Notes under the pieces: generated by a model
Seen by the model: the letters and a program-made list of their open reading frames with translations, nothing else
Databases searched by the model: none
What the model was told of the DNA's origin: nothing
Assembly (NCBI GenBank): GCA_024760905.1
Contig: CM045735.1
Coordinates: 28,795,749-28,859,748 of the forward strand
Source of the DNA: Plotosus lineatus
Taxonomy: Eukaryota; Chordata; Actinopteri; Siluriformes; Plotosidae
DNA: 64,000 bases
Direction: 5' to 3'
Made by a program: the position numbers and the translations under genes
In this document: positions 53,271-64,000 of the stretch, piece after piece
How positions within the stretch are numbered: position 1 is the stretch's first letter
Layout of the letters: each line of letters begins with the position of its first letter

Positions 53271-55818
53271 CCAGGAGGCGGGGGGGGCACTAACCAGTGT
53301 CTCTCCCCCTTATGCCGGTCCCAAGCCCGGATAAATGCAGAGGGTTGCGACAGGAAGGGCATCCGGTGTAAAACTTCTGCCACATTAAAAATGCAAATGG
53401 TCAAAACAAAATTCATACCGGATCGGTCGAGGCCCGGGTTAACAACGACCGCCATCAGTGCTGTCAACCAACAGGGTGCTGATGGAAATTGGACTACTGT
53501 TGGTCGAAGACGTCGAAGAAGGAGAGGCGGGAGGCGTGTCCATAGGCAGAGAAAGAAGAGGAAAGGCGTGAGCTTAGGACTGAGAGTAGGGACTTTGAAT
53601 GTTGGAACTATGCAAGGAAAAGATAGGGAGATGGCTGACATGATGCAGAGGAGGAAGGTGGACATACTGTGTGTTCAGGAGACCAGGTGGAAAGGTAGCA
53701 AAGCTAAAAGCTTAGGAGCAGGGTTTAAGCTGTTTTATCATGGTGTGGATGGGAAGAGAAATGGAGTAGGAGTCATCTTGAAGGAGGGGTTTGTCAGGAA
53801 TGTTCTAGAAGTGAAAAAAGTGTCTAGAAGTGTCAGACAGAGTGATGAGTCTCAAGTTAGAAATTGAAGGCGTGATGATCAATGCTGTTAGTGCTTATGC
53901 CCCAGAGGCAGGATGTAAGCGAGAAGAGAAGGAGAGATTCTGGAGTGAGTTAGATGAAGTGATGCAGAGTACCCCCAGAGGTGAAAGAGTGGTCATTGGG
54001 GCAGACTTCAATGGACATGTTGGTGCAGGCAACAGAGGGGACAAGGAAGTGATGGGCAGGTTTGGTATCCAGGACAGGAACACAGAAGGACAGATGTTGA
54101 TCGATTTTGCAAAAAGGATGGAAATGGCTGTGGTGAATACTTTCTTCAAAAAGAAACAGGAGCATAGGGTGACTTATGAAAGCGGAGGTAAGAGCACACA
54201 GGTAGACTACATCTTGTGTCGGCGATGTAATTTGAAGGAAGTCAGTGACTGCAAAGTAGTAGCTGGTGAGAGTGTGTCCAAACAGCATAAGATGGTGGTG
54301 TGCAGGATGACTCTGATGGTGAGAAAGGTGAAAAAGGCAAAGGCAGAGCAGACGACAAAGTGGTGGAAGCTGAAAAAGGAAGAGTGTCGTGTTGTCTTCA
54401 AGGCGGAGTTGAAACAGGCTTTGGGTAGTCAGGAAGTGCTTCCAGATGACTGGATAACCACAGCCAATATGATCAGGGAGACCGGTAGGAGAGTACTTGG
54501 TGTGTCCTCTGGAAGGAAAGTAGATAAGGAAACTTGGTGGTGGAATGAGGAAGTGCAGGAGTGTGTACAAAAGAAGAGGTTAGCTAAGAAGAAGTGGGAC
54601 ACAGTGAGGACTGAAGAGAGTAAACAGGAGTACAGGGAGACACAGTGTAAGGCGACAGTAGCGGTGTCAAAGGCCAAACAGAGGGCGTATGATGACTTGT
54701 ATGATAGGTTGGACAGTAAGGAGGGAGAAAATGATTTATACAGGTTAGCACAGCTGAGAAATAGAGATGGGAAAGACGTGCAGCAAGTAAGAGTGATAAA
54801 GGACAGAGAGGGAAATGTATTGACTGATGACAGAAGTGTGCTGGGAAGATGGAAAGAGTACTTTGAAGAGCTGATGAACGAGGAAAATGAGAGAGAAAAA
54901 AAGAGTAAGAGGGGTGACTGTTGAGGACCAGGAAGTAGCAAAGATTAGTAAGGGAGAAGTGAGGAGGGCATTGAAGAGGATGAAGACTGTAAAGGCAATT
55001 GACCCTGATGACATACCAGTTGAGGTATGGAAGTATCTAGGGGAGGTAGCAGTAGATTTTCTGACAAGAATATTCAACAAGGTCTTAGAAAGTGAGCAGA
55101 TGCCGGAGGAATGGAGGAGAAGTGTGCTTGTGCCCATTTTTAAGAACAAGGGAGATGTACAGAGTTGTGGCAACTACAGAGGGATAAAGTTGATGAGCCA
55201 TACAATGAAGTTATGGGAAAGAATAGTGGAAGCTAGACTAAGGGCAGAGGTCAGCATTTGTGAACAACAGTTTGGTTTCATGCCAAGAAAGAGCACCACA
55301 GATGCAGTGTTTGCTTTGAGGATGTTAATAGAGAAGTACAGAGAAGGTCAGAAGGAGCTGCATTGTGCTTTTGTGGATCCGGAGAAAGCATATGACAGGG
55401 TGCCGAGAGAAGAACTGTGGTATTGTATGAGGAAGTCTGGAGTGGCAGAGCAGTATGTGAGAGTGGTGCAGGACATGTATGAGAGATGTAAGACAGTGGT
55501 GAGGTGTGCTGTCGGTGTGACAGAAGAGTTCAAGGTGGAGGTGGGACTGCATCAAGGGTCAGCTCTCAGCCCTTTCTTGTTTGCAATGGTGATGGACAGG
55601 CTTACAGACGAGGTGAGACAAGAATCTCCATGGACTATGATGTTTGCAGATGACATCGTGATCTGTAGTGAGAGCAGAGAACAAGTGGAGGAAAATCTAG
55701 AGAGGTGGAGGTATGCCCTGGAAAGGAGGGGAATGAAGGTTAGTCACAGTAAGACAGAATACATGTGTGTGAACGACAAGGACCCAAGAGGAATGGTGAG
55801 GTTACAGGGGGCAGAGAT

Positions 55819-56815
55819 AAGATAAGATAAGATAAGATAAGATAAGATACAGCTTTATTAATCTCACAATGGAGAAATTCACTGTACCATCAGTAGGGGG
55901 TGCAAAAATAGATACATATACATACATACACACATACATATATATTATATAAGTAAATAAATAGATACATAAATAGTATAAATTAATAAACAATAAAAGA
56001 AAAGAAGGGAACGACTTTATAGACTGGCCTATATTAAAGTGTAATGTATCTGAGTGCAGAGTAGATGGGTTGGTATGGTTCACAGTCAGTGGGGTAGATG
56101 TGGCTGATTAAAGTGCGTGGGGTTTTTATTGCACATAACCGGTATTTTCACAGACAGTTACAAAGTGGCGTTGTACAGTCTGACAGCGGTGGGAATGAAC
56201 GACCTGCGGTAGTGCTCCTTCCTGCACTGAGGATGTCTCAGTCGTCCACTGAAGGAGCTACTCAGCTTCTCTACAGTCTGGTGAAGTGGGTGAGAGCTGT
56301 TGTCCATGATGGATGTGAGCTTTGCTACCATCCTCCTCTCACTCACCTCCTCCACAGAGTCCAGTGGGCAGCCGAGGACAGAGCTTGCCCTCCTGACCAG
56401 CTTGTTCAGTCTTTTTCTGTCCCGCTCTGTGCTGCCCGGCGCCCAGCAGATGGCAGCGTAGAGGATTGCAGAGGCTACCACAGAGTCATAAAATGTCCTG
56501 AGCAGAGGTCTGCATACTCCGAAGGACCTGAGTCTCCTCAGAAGGTGGAGGCGACTCTGGCCCTTCTTGTACAGGGCGTTGGTGTTGTGGGACCAGTCCA
56601 GTTTATTGTTAAGGTGAACGCCCAGGTATTTGAAACTGTTCACTCAATGTTCTGTCCCTGGACATTCACTAGTGATTGTGTGTGTGTGTGTGTGTGTGTG
56701 TGTTAGTGTGCTTCTTCTGAAGTCGACCACCATTTCCTTCGTCTTCCTGGTGTTCAAGCACAAGTGGTTGCGCTCACACCAGTCCACGAAATCAACGATG
56801 AAGATCAAGATTAGG
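55819..56815 (-). mobile_element. CR1/L2-type LINE, 5'-truncated, inserted in RTE copy B
   Basis: On the minus strand it begins with the RT palm end (VDFVDWCERNHLCLNTRKTK, MVVDFRRS), passes a (CA)n run (56677-56703 on the plus strand as TG), then reads FKYLGVHLNNKLDWSHNT, SRLHLLRRLRSFGV, ASAILYAAICWAPGS and RRASSVLGCPLDSVEEV. It ends with a 3' region and TTATC repeats (GATAA on the plus strand, 55819-55850). The 17318-17776 fragment is the same family. Exact clade (CR1, L2 or Rex1) is not settled. Confidence 0.82.
56158..56643 (-). pseudogene. RT C-terminal part of the CR1/L2-type LINE
   Basis: An open 161-residue frame covers the thumb and C-terminal region (LGVHLNNKLDW, LRSFGVCRPLLRTFYDSV, RLNKLVRRASSVLGCPL) and ends near FIPTAVRLYNATL. 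It stays open but lacks the catalytic RT domain, so it has no function here. Confidence 0.8.
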
Positions 56816-57410
56816 AAGGTGGAGGATTTTAAGTACTTAGGCTCAACAATCCAGAGCAATGGAGAGTGTGGAAAAGAGGTGAAGCGTGTGCAGGCAGGTT
56901 GGAATGGATGGAGAAAAGTGTCCGGTGTGATGTGTGATAGGAGAGTATCGGCAAGAATGAAGCGAAAAGTGTACAAGACGGTGATGAGGCCAGCGATGTT
57001 GTATGGTTTAGAGACAGTGGCCCTGGGGAAAAGACAGGAGTCAGAGTTGGAGGTTGCAGAGATGAAAATGTTGAGGTTCTCTTTGGGAGTAACGAGGATG
57101 GATAGGATCAGAAACGAATACATCAGAGGGACAGCACATGTTAGATGTTTTGGAGACAAAGTCAGAGAGGCTAGATTGAGATGGTTTGGACATGTACAGA
57201 GGAGGGATAGTGAGTATATTGGTAGTAGGATGCTGAGGTTGGAACTACCAGGCAGAAGGCCCAGAGGAAGACCAAAGAGAAGATTTATGGATGTGGTGAA
57301 GGCGGACATGAAGTTCGTTGGAGTAAGAGTAGAAGATGCAGAGGATAGGGAGAGATGGAGGCAGATCATTTGCTGTGGCGACCCCTGAAGGGAACAGCCG
57401 AAAGAAGAAG

Positions 57411-57416
57411 AATATA

Positions 57417-57506
<90 letters not shown>
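57411..57506. repeat. (TA)n microsatellite 3' of RTE copy B
   Basis: A TA run of about 95 bp with two ATACATA interruptions that directly continues the AAGAAGAAGAA tail of the RTE. Confidence 0.96.
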
Positions 57507-57510
<4 letters not shown>

Positions 57511-57612
57511 GAGTGTGTGTGTGTAAAAATATTGACTCATTTTTTAAATATGAAATGTCAGTTTTATTTTGCATGTCTATTTTATGCCTGTTGTCTTCAT
57601 GTGCTAGTAAAC

Positions 57613-57652
57613 AAAGCAAACAAACAAACAAACAAACAAACAAAAAAAAACC
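57613..57652. repeat. (CAAA)n microsatellite
   Basis: AAACAAAC repeats of about 30 bp followed by poly-A and CCCC. Confidence 0.9.
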
Positions 57653-57765
57653 CCTCGACGCTAGAAGATTTAGATAAAAAAGAACCCCTAGAGACAACTG
57701 CAACAGCAGGGCAAATAAAAGTGGCAGTACATAGTTTTAAACACTGAAGCAAATTGTTATTTACT

Positions 57766-57892
57766 CAGTCATTTATTTTCTGAACCGCTAAAGCCTAATT
57801 AGGGTCGCGGGGAGGCTGGCGCCCATCTCAGCCGACTCCAGGTGAGAGCGGGGTGCACCCTGGACAGCTCGCCAGGCCATCACAGGGCACTG
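57766..57892 (-). mobile_element. SINE tail fragment
   Basis: The plus strand reads CATTTATTTTCTGAACCGC, CTAATTAGGGTCGCGGGG, GCTGGCGCCCATCTCAGCCG and CAGCTCGCCAGGCCATCACAGGG, the antisense of the shared SINE tail. Confidence 0.8.
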
Positions 57893-58056
57893 TAATTTAT
57901 GTCAATTGTTGTTTTCTGCAATATCCATTTTGTTAGCCTTTGAGCTTTTTTTTGTTTGTCTGTTTTTTCACAAAAGGATCAAGTGTACCACAGCTTTCCT
58001 TACACTAGATGTCAGTAAAGACCTGTATTGATAAAATATTATTCCGCACAATTAAA

Positions 58057-58058
<2 letters not shown>

Positions 58059-58111
<53 letters not shown>
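58059..58111 (+). repeat. (CA)n microsatellite
   Basis: A CA run of about 50 bp after GCGCGCA. Confidence 0.96.
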
Positions 58112-58113
<2 letters not shown>

Positions 58114-58227
58114 AACATTTCAGAAAATTATTGTATAAATGCATTGTATGAGTTATGTAATAATGGAGCACGTTCACAGATTTTATCAAAAGTAAACAAA
58201 CCCTCATTCCAGTTTTATTTGTGAATT

Positions 58228-58355
58228 TTCATTCATTCATTCATTTTCTGAACTGCTTACTCCCAATTAAAGTCCTGGGGAGTAAGGCGCCATTCTCAGT
58301 CGGTTTGGGGAGGGCATAATACACCCTGGACAGCTTGTCAGGTCATCACAGAACT
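58228..58355 (-). mobile_element. SINE tail fragment
   Basis: CATTCATTCATTCATTTTCTG, TACTCCCAATTAAAGTCC and CACCCTGGACAGCTTGTCAGG show the antisense shared tail, more decayed than the copy at 57766. Confidence 0.7.
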
Positions 58356-59936
58356 CTTGAAACTTATTTTATTAATATAATAACAATATAATTTAAGAAA
58401 ATTTAAAAAACTTAATATATTTTTTTCTAGATTACAGTATATAAATTGTGTATATCAACTAGATATGCTGTAAACACTGAGAGCAAGAGTTTTTTTTTTT
58501 TTCCCCAGAGACGGAGACGGAGTATTGTGGTTCAGTCTGAGGGTAGACTTAGCCTGTGTCAGATTACACAAATCCTTGATATACGTTTTACTATAGTGAA
58601 CAAAGCCTATTGCACCAAGCTCGGGACTCAAATCCAGAACCTTCCTGAGGTGGAAGTGCTCGCTGCTATGTTGCCCAGTTTCCAAATTGATAATGTTTAT
58701 CTCTCTTCATTTTCTTTTAAAACCCTTGTTTGCAGGAGTTCGAATTTGATTGTCTGTGTACTGTCCTTGAATCCATTGTTCAAACAGTAGAAAATGCACT
58801 ATTCGAAAATGTGTTCAATAGTTTACATTAGCCGGGCAGCATTTGTAGTTCATTTCACTGTGAAAGGATGGAATCATAAAATGCAGACACAAGAAGGGAA
58901 AATGTCAGTAAAAATGAAAATGTCAGTAAAATAAATGTATACAGACCTTATACTAACAAACCAGATGTAACCTAGTGAATCTCTAAATAATCTAACGTTA
59001 GGTACGTCTGCACATAGTACTACATTATGTATAAATATATCAGACAAACGTCAGCTCATTTTACCTGAACTCATGGTATGTGTCCTGGTACTTCTAGAGT
59101 AAAACACTTTGCAGTAGTATCACCCTGGTCACATTTTTTTTCAAATGGCACTGTGCATGGATTTATTACTCATTTTTCTCCTTCAAAGAAGGTTGTAATA
59201 ACAATAGGGAATTCTGATGTATACACATGATCCTCTCCAACCAGGTCAGTCAAGAAGCTATTGACAGAACTATTCTAAACTCTACATGTCGGAGAGCTGG
59301 GCTTTATAGTAGAGTGGACAGAAAATAAAAACAAATACTGTAAATAAAAAGCACTCAAGAGTTTAGCAAAATGCTTGTCAGAGACATTTGAAATATATGG
59401 AAGAAACCCCATTGGTAATATGGTTAAAATGGAACCATCAAGGAAAATTTGACCGTCATTTAAAATGCTATGTTTAGCACAAACCAAACATCTTATCACA
59501 CCAAGAACGCTGTTCCATATTTATGGCATGTGGTTCACAGTGTTCCGGTACCACCTTAGGTCATCTATTGATAGCCTGGTTGGTGAGAATTTGTGATATT
59601 TTCTCAAAGTTCAACTCGGTCTGTTCACTGGTGTGTTGATCAGTGAAGGATGCCGCCATTCCTAAGTCCACTCCAGTAGTTATAGAAAATATCCATATGT
59701 TGTTACTTTGGAGCTTGAAATACTGACACAACCACCCAAAAAATATTTTTCCAGCTGTATTTTTGTCAAGCAATCTTATAATAGCAACATTTCAGAAAAT
59801 AAATTGGTGTAGACAGAATGGAGAGGTAAACGCCACGTTTTCAGAAATATCCCTCAGGAGTGGATATGGCTTCAGTGTTACATCGGCAGAAGTCACTCAG
59901 CAATTGAATTGTGTGTTTTAACTTAAATAAATAACC
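58356..59936 (+). other. Intronic sequence, nothing recognised
   Basis: About 1.6 kb with a poly-T run (58489-58502) but no exon, SINE or transposon that I recognise. Confidence 0.4.
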
Positions 59937-61059
59937 CAGGGATGAGAGTTTTCCGCTTTTTGGCAGAATTCTGCTTTTTTTTTCCAGTCGAAATGGTTCT
60001 TTTTTTTATAATGTTGCAAATCCATTAAGAAAATTTTAAGGGGTAGGGTCTGGTATTATTTCTGGGTGGCCGGACTGACTCGCCACCAGCTGACTCAGGA
60101 CTCGTGTAATGTTTATAATTCACAGATTTGTAGACATCCGATTTGAATATCGTATTTTCTCATAATACATTAGTTTGCCGTTAGTTTGTATTTGGTATAT
60201 AACCAATGTCTCGTGTGTTGTGATTGGTCCCTGTATCGGCATTTGCTGAATGACAACCAATCCGTATTCACCTTCTTAAACCACCTTCCCGTGCTATATG
60301 GCAGGTTCTTTGCACATGTCGAAATATATATAGAGAAAAAAAAATTACTGCAGCGATACCCGTGTATGTAGTTTTGTATCAATCAAAATGCCGAATGTTA
60401 TCGAGACCCATGACTAAACTAAAGTGCGTGAGATAGCTGCGGATCTGAAAAACAAGTTTCGATGGGACTGGTTGGATAGAAATGTGACGATGTCACCAGT
60501 GTGAAGCAGTAAGCAGGAACCATTATCTGTACTTGTGTGTGATTTCGTGAAAAAGCTCAATGTTGCTGGCAAGTCTCTTTGGGACTTCACTTGTACAGGT
60601 ATGAGGTAAGAATCTACAGCTATCAAATTTGTACATTTTATATAAATACTAGTGATAAAGTATTATTTAATATAGCAGTGAATATGTTGCCCTAGTTTGG
60701 ATTTAGAGAAGCAAATTTTAAGTATCATGTTGATGCTCAGCTCGACTGTATATGCAAAATTTATCACAAAAGGCCTACAGCTATGTTTCCTTTACATAGG
60801 TGTAGTTGATCTTTTATCAAATGAAAGTTTAATGTATCTACCTGAGAGTTCTACTTTTGTATAAGTGTCAATTTTGTAAGCAAACAGGATATTATTTCAA
60901 CAAAACTTGTAAAATTTTATGATAAAATTAATGGTTTTTAGGGTAAAAAATCTCTAAAATCCATGAGCTCCCTGGGGATTTGCCCCCTGGACCCCGACCG
61001 GCCCCCAGACCCCAGGCTAACTTTTCAGATTTTTTCATCACAACCCACTCTCATCTCTG
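59937..61059. mobile_element. Candidate hAT-type DNA element
   Basis: The left terminus CAGGGATGAGAGTTTTCCGC and the right terminus ACTCTCATCTCTG are inverted copies (one mismatch in 13). The left part has a region readable as VREIADLKNKFRWDWLDRN-like sequence with breaks, and the right part contains CCCTGGGGATTTGCCCCCTGG. I see no 8-bp duplication at the borders, so the type is tentative. Confidence 0.5.
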
Positions 61060-61316
61060 ATGATTTTAAGTGACTTTTACTATTTTATTCGATTGTTTTT
61101 TATTTGGGGTAAAGTTTCTTCACATTTGTACTGGTAGAAAGAACCAAAGATTGAAGATATTGTACACATGATATTTTGATATTTGCTTAGTTCCTGGAAG
61201 CTTTATTCAATCAACTGTTGAAATTTAAATGTGTTTTAGTAAACGATCACCATGGATATAACTTTTGGTACACTTAGAAGTGCCTCCCAGAGTTTGCAAC
61301 ATTTGTACTATTATTG

Positions 61317-61632
61317 AGGGTGTACTGGTTAGCACATCTGCCTCACATCAAAAAGGTCTTAGTATTCCGTGGGCATTTTTGTGTGTAATTGGTCTGTCCT
61401 CCGTGAGCTTGCGTGGGTTTCCTCCAGGTTCTCTGATCTCCTCACAGAGTCCAGTGATCTGCACATTAGGCTAACTGGATATTCTTGATTGTCTGAGGTG
61501 TGAATGTAAGTGAAATGTGAATGGTGGTATATCTGTTTTGCCCTGTGATGGCATCGTGTGCTGTTTCCGGTGTACCCTGCCTTCGCCTGGAGTTGGCAGG
61601 GATAAAGAATAAAGTGGTTCAGAAAATGAGAT
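61317..61632 (+). mobile_element. tRNA-derived SINE, near full length
   Basis: It begins GGGTGTACTGGTTAGCACATCTG (A-box-like). The body reads CGTGAGCTTGCGTGGGTTTCC, the middle CTGATCTGCACATTAGGCTAAC, and the tail CAGGGATAAAGAATAAAGTGG with GAAAATGAG. It is the same group as 12218-12548. Confidence 0.78.
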
Positions 61633-61732
61633 ATACTGTTATTGTAGAACTTTCTATCAGTTTTCTTTTTATATAGTGGCACAGTAAATATTTTACTCTG
61701 GAAAAAAGTGTGAACTCTCACTGCTGCATAAG

Positions 61733-62005
61733 TTCATTCATTTTCTAAACTGCTTATTTCTAACTAGGGTCATGGGCAGGCTGGCACCCATCACAGCCAA
61801 CTCTAGGCAAGGGAAGAGTACGCCCTAGACAGCTCACCAGGCCATCGCAGGGCAGTTCTTTTACATTCCTCTCACCACAGGCAGTGAGGGACATGGCTGG
61901 CCCTTGGTAACCCAGTTAGCTGCACTGTGTAGTGTTTAACCGTGACAACCCATTGATAATGGGGCTTGAACCCCCGATCTTGGACTCCGTAATCCAGCAT
62001 TACAT
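61733..62005 (-). mobile_element. SINE, second group
   Basis: The plus strand reads TTCATTCATTTTCTAAACTGC, TAACTAGGGTCATGGGCAGG, CAGCTCACCAGGCCATCGCAGG, AACCCAGTTAGCTGCACTG and GGGGCTTGAACCCCCGATC, covering tail, part of the body and the B-box region. The TTTGCAGCC block is deleted. Confidence 0.78.
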
Positions 62006-62159
62006 ACCTTGCATAAGCTGAAGAAATATTTTTTATAGAGTATGTACCACTATATTATTGTATTTTCATGTGGTTGACAGTGCGATGCATTATAACAATG
62101 CAGAGCAAATATAATTATTTTATCACTTTATAATTATTATTGCAATATTTCTGTTTCAG

Positions 62160-62204
62160 GGGCTACCAGGTCCGATAGGGCCGCAAGGGAAAAAAGGTGC
62201 TCGG
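62160..62204 (+). CDS. col27a1: col27a1 triple-helix exon, 45 bp (last in window)
   Basis: The exon is bounded by CTGTTTCAG and GTGAGT and encodes GLPGPIGPQGKKGAR, five perfect triplets, phase 0/0. Joined to the previous exon it gives GYPGRQGLPGP, matching collagen XXVII across the junction. It lies about 19.3 kb downstream of its neighbour. The gene continues past the right edge. Confidence 0.93.
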
Positions 62205-62716
62205 GTGAGTGCAAACCTATTTCCATTTTCAACACTGTCTATAGTCACTACTTCAGCTATGCAAAACATTAGGTTTTAATCTCTGATTTGGTCTGTGGTG
62301 TCCATGGTTACTAAGTATCAAGTGATAGTCTGATTATTATAGAGTGTGAAGCGTTTCTCCTGGAGTCTATCTTAATCGGTTTAAACTGTCTCTGCCAGAC
62401 ACATGATATCTCTCTTCTCAGCCTTGCTGTCTTTTTCTCTTGTTTCCTAATTTTTTTTTTTCTCTCATTTCTTTTTCTTTTCCATTTTAGCAACCCTCTG
62501 CATTACAAATATATGCATGATAATATACTAACCTTCAGACATGTTCCATATTTTGAAATACACATCATACAGATAAGATACTTACAAAATAAAATAACAA
62601 ATATGAAATATAAATGACATAAATACCACCATTGGTGGTTCAGTTTGTCTCACAACATTTGCAGAAAAGGATTTTTGTCACCTGTCCCACACTACTAGTT
62701 GTGCAGAGCTGGATAT
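62205..62716 (+). other. Intron after the last collagen exon in the window
   Basis: It begins with the donor GTGAGT. Pyrimidine-rich stretches lie near 62420-62490. No further exon was recognised before the right edge. Confidence 0.5.
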
Positions 62717-62990
62717 TTCATTCATTCATTCACTCATTTTCTGAGCCGCTTAATCCTAATTAGGGTTGCGTTGAGGCTGGCACTCATCTGCGCTGGCTCT
62801 GGGCGAGGGCAGAGTACACCCTGGAAAGCTCACTCGTTCATCGCAGGGCAAAAACACACTGACGGCTGTGCAGCTACTCTTCACAAAAGTCAGCAAGGGT
62901 TCTTTCACATGAACCTCTCACCACAGACAGTGAAAAATATGGCTGGCCTTTGATAACCCAGTTAGCTGCACTGGGAGGACAGTGTGACAA
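62717..62990 (-). mobile_element. SINE, second group
   Basis: The plus strand reads TTCATTCATTCATTCACTCATTT, CTAATTAGGGTTGCGTTG, GACGGCTGTGCAGCTACTC, GTCAGCAAGGGTTCTTTCAC and AACCCAGTTAGCTGCACTGG. The tRNA-like head is missing. Confidence 0.78.
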
Positions 62991-63314
62991 CCTAATATAA
63001 TAACCACCTAATTCTTGATAAAAACTTGAGTGTAGCTTGTTGTCACACAAATTTACCACATTTCTTTTTTCTGCCACTTTTTATTTGTGCTTCATGAAGT
63101 ATTTTCTATTCACTACACAGGCCGCTCAACTGTATCACGCCAGTTTTCTGCCAGCAGTGGCATGCATTTCTACAGACTCGTTGACCCTGACAAAAAATAA
63201 TCAGTTTAAAACAGACCTGTTATCACTGCTGTAGCTTAATCAACTGTCTTCTCGGGGCCCCCTGCCTATTTGAAGCCCTAGGTAGTTGATTAGTTTGCCA
63301 TCCCATTGCCCTGA

Positions 63315-63318
<4 letters not shown>

Positions 63319-63352
<34 letters not shown>
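63319..63352 (+). repeat. (CA)n microsatellite
   Basis: A CA run of about 32 bp. Confidence 0.95.
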
Positions 63353-63353
<1 letters not shown>

Positions 63354-63367
63354 TGGAGATAACTACA

Positions 63368-64000
63368 AACCAGATTCCAAAAAAGTTGGCACACTATACA
63401 AATTGTTAATAAAAACTGAATGAAATGATGTGGAAGTGCCAAATTTCAATATTTTATTCCGAATAGAACATAAATGACAGGGTCAAAACTTTAAAGTGAG
63501 AAAATGCATAATTTTAAGAAAAAAAGTTGGGACAAGTAGCAATAAGAGGCTGGAAAAGTCAATTGCACTCATAACGAACAGCAGGAAGACCAATGAGGTC
63601 CATTGGCAACATGACAGTATAAAAAGCTTCTCAGAGTGGCAATGTCTCTCAAAAGCGAAGATGGGTAAATTCCCCTAATGTTGCAAATGAAGATAGTGGA
63701 GCAATATCAGAAAGGTGTTTCCCAGCGAAAAATTCCAAAGAGTTTGAAGTTATGAACATCTACAGTGCATAGCATCATCCAAAGATTCAGAGAATCTGGA
63801 ACAATCTCTGTGCGTAAGGGTCAAGGCCAAAAAACCATACTGGATGCCCGTAATCTTCGGGCCCTTAAACGGCATTGCACCACAAACAGGAATGCTACTG
63901 TAAGGGAAAACACAGATGGGTTCAACAACTTCCAGAAACTACTGTCGGTGAACACAATCCACCATGCCATCCATGGTTGCCAGTTGAAACTCTACAGTAC
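63368..64000 (+). mobile_element. Tc1-like element (second family), cut by the window edge
   Basis: It starts near CCAGATTCCAAAAAAGTTGG and follows the 43.4-46.7 kb element through GATGTGGAAGTGCCAAATTT, CAATAAGAGGCTGGAAAAGTC, AGGTCCATTGGCAACATG and CAAAGATTCAGAGAATCTGG. It contains the transposase start region and extra leader sequence missing from the other copy (CTTCTCAGAGTGGCAATG). The reading frame is broken by small indels. It runs off the right edge. Confidence 0.82.

Larger units (their letters stand above)
53391..57388 (+). pseudogene. Endonuclease-reverse transcriptase of RTE copy B, broken in few places
   Basis: Open segments are 53391-53867 (start and first endonuclease part), 53830-54924 (endonuclease and linker, VVIGADFNGHVGAGN, STQVDYILCRRCN), 54887-55825 (RT with NYRGIKLMSHTMK, FMPRKSTTDAVFAL, MMFADDIVICSESRE) and about 56812-57388 (YLGSTIQSNGECGKEV, MLYGLETVALGKRQ, HVQRRDSEYIGS). 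Frame breaks come from a 10-bp duplication near 53825 (GTGTCTAGAAGTGTC), an indel near 54905 in an A/G-rich run, and the nested insertion. Confidence 0.87.
53286..57410 (+). mobile_element. RTE-type LINE, best preserved copy (copy B), split by another LINE
   Basis: The copy runs from CACTAACCAGTGTCTCTCCC with the 5' region, through endonuclease and RT to the end TGTGGCGACCCCTGAAGGG and AAGAAGAAGAA. A CR1/L2-type fragment (55819-56815) sits inside the coding part. Without it the element is about 3.1 kb, the same as copy A. (TA)n tracts lie on both sides, so the element may have landed in a TA repeat. Few mutations relative to copies A, C and E suggest it is the youngest. Confidence 0.87.

Noticed and set aside
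53391..57388. Possible host gene related to craniofacial development protein 2
   Set aside because: The similarity comes from the RTE endonuclease domain. Five copies on both strands with RT motifs and common ends show that it is a retrotransposon.

Overview
The window is vertebrate genomic DNA, most probably from a teleost fish. It has no bacterial-style gene packing. Instead it has short coding exons with GT/AG borders in very large introns, together with Tc1-type transposons, tRNA-derived SINEs, RTE-type LINEs, many TA-flanked miniature elements and very long (CA)n, (TA)n and (CT)n microsatellites. I cannot name the species.

The only host gene I can support is on the + strand. It is the N-terminal part of a fibrillar collagen alpha chain that I identify as collagen type XXVII (col27a1). 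One large exon (6114-7774) carries the end of the N-propeptide: a TSPN/laminin-G-like domain, a long Lys/Ser/Thr/Pro/Asn-rich variable region and the first 12 residues of the triple helix. Seven small phase-0 exons of 54 or 45 bp follow (14091, 18756, 19083, 24931, 42327, 42795, 62160). Their order, sizes and several diagnostic peptides match the start of the collagen XXVII helix as I remember it, with no exon missing between the first and last. The signal-peptide exons upstream, and the rest of the helix and C-propeptide downstream, lie outside the window or were not recognised.

The remainder is intron dominated by mobile DNA. 0.6-3.7 kb: a decayed, near full-length RTE-type LINE. 8-12 kb: a small TA-flanked element, SINEs, and a PIF/Harbinger-type element inserted inside another. 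15-19 kb: a Tc1 end, a hAT-type element with intact 8-bp duplications, and a TA-flanked element ending 56 bp before an exon. 19-23 kb: an antisense RTE copy split by a TA-flanked element with an internal tandem repeat. 26-32 kb: further miniature elements, some nested. 32-41 kb: an almost complete Tc1 element directly beside a three-level nest (DNA element containing an RTE copy, itself opened by a 6-kb I/Nimb-type LINE). 43-49 kb: a Tc1-like element broken by an RTE copy, a second tandem-repeat element, a fused RTE-end fragment and another TA-flanked element. 49.4-52.6 kb is the longest stretch without recognisable repeats. 53-57 kb: the best preserved RTE copy, split by a CR1/L2-type fragment. 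60-61 kb: a candidate hAT-type element. The right edge enters another Tc1-like copy.

No transposon reading frame here is intact, so the window looks like a graveyard of elements inside a conserved collagen gene. Family names for repeats rest on motifs and remembered examples, not on searches, and most repeat boundaries are accurate only to about 10-20 bp unless a terminal repeat and target duplication are stated.
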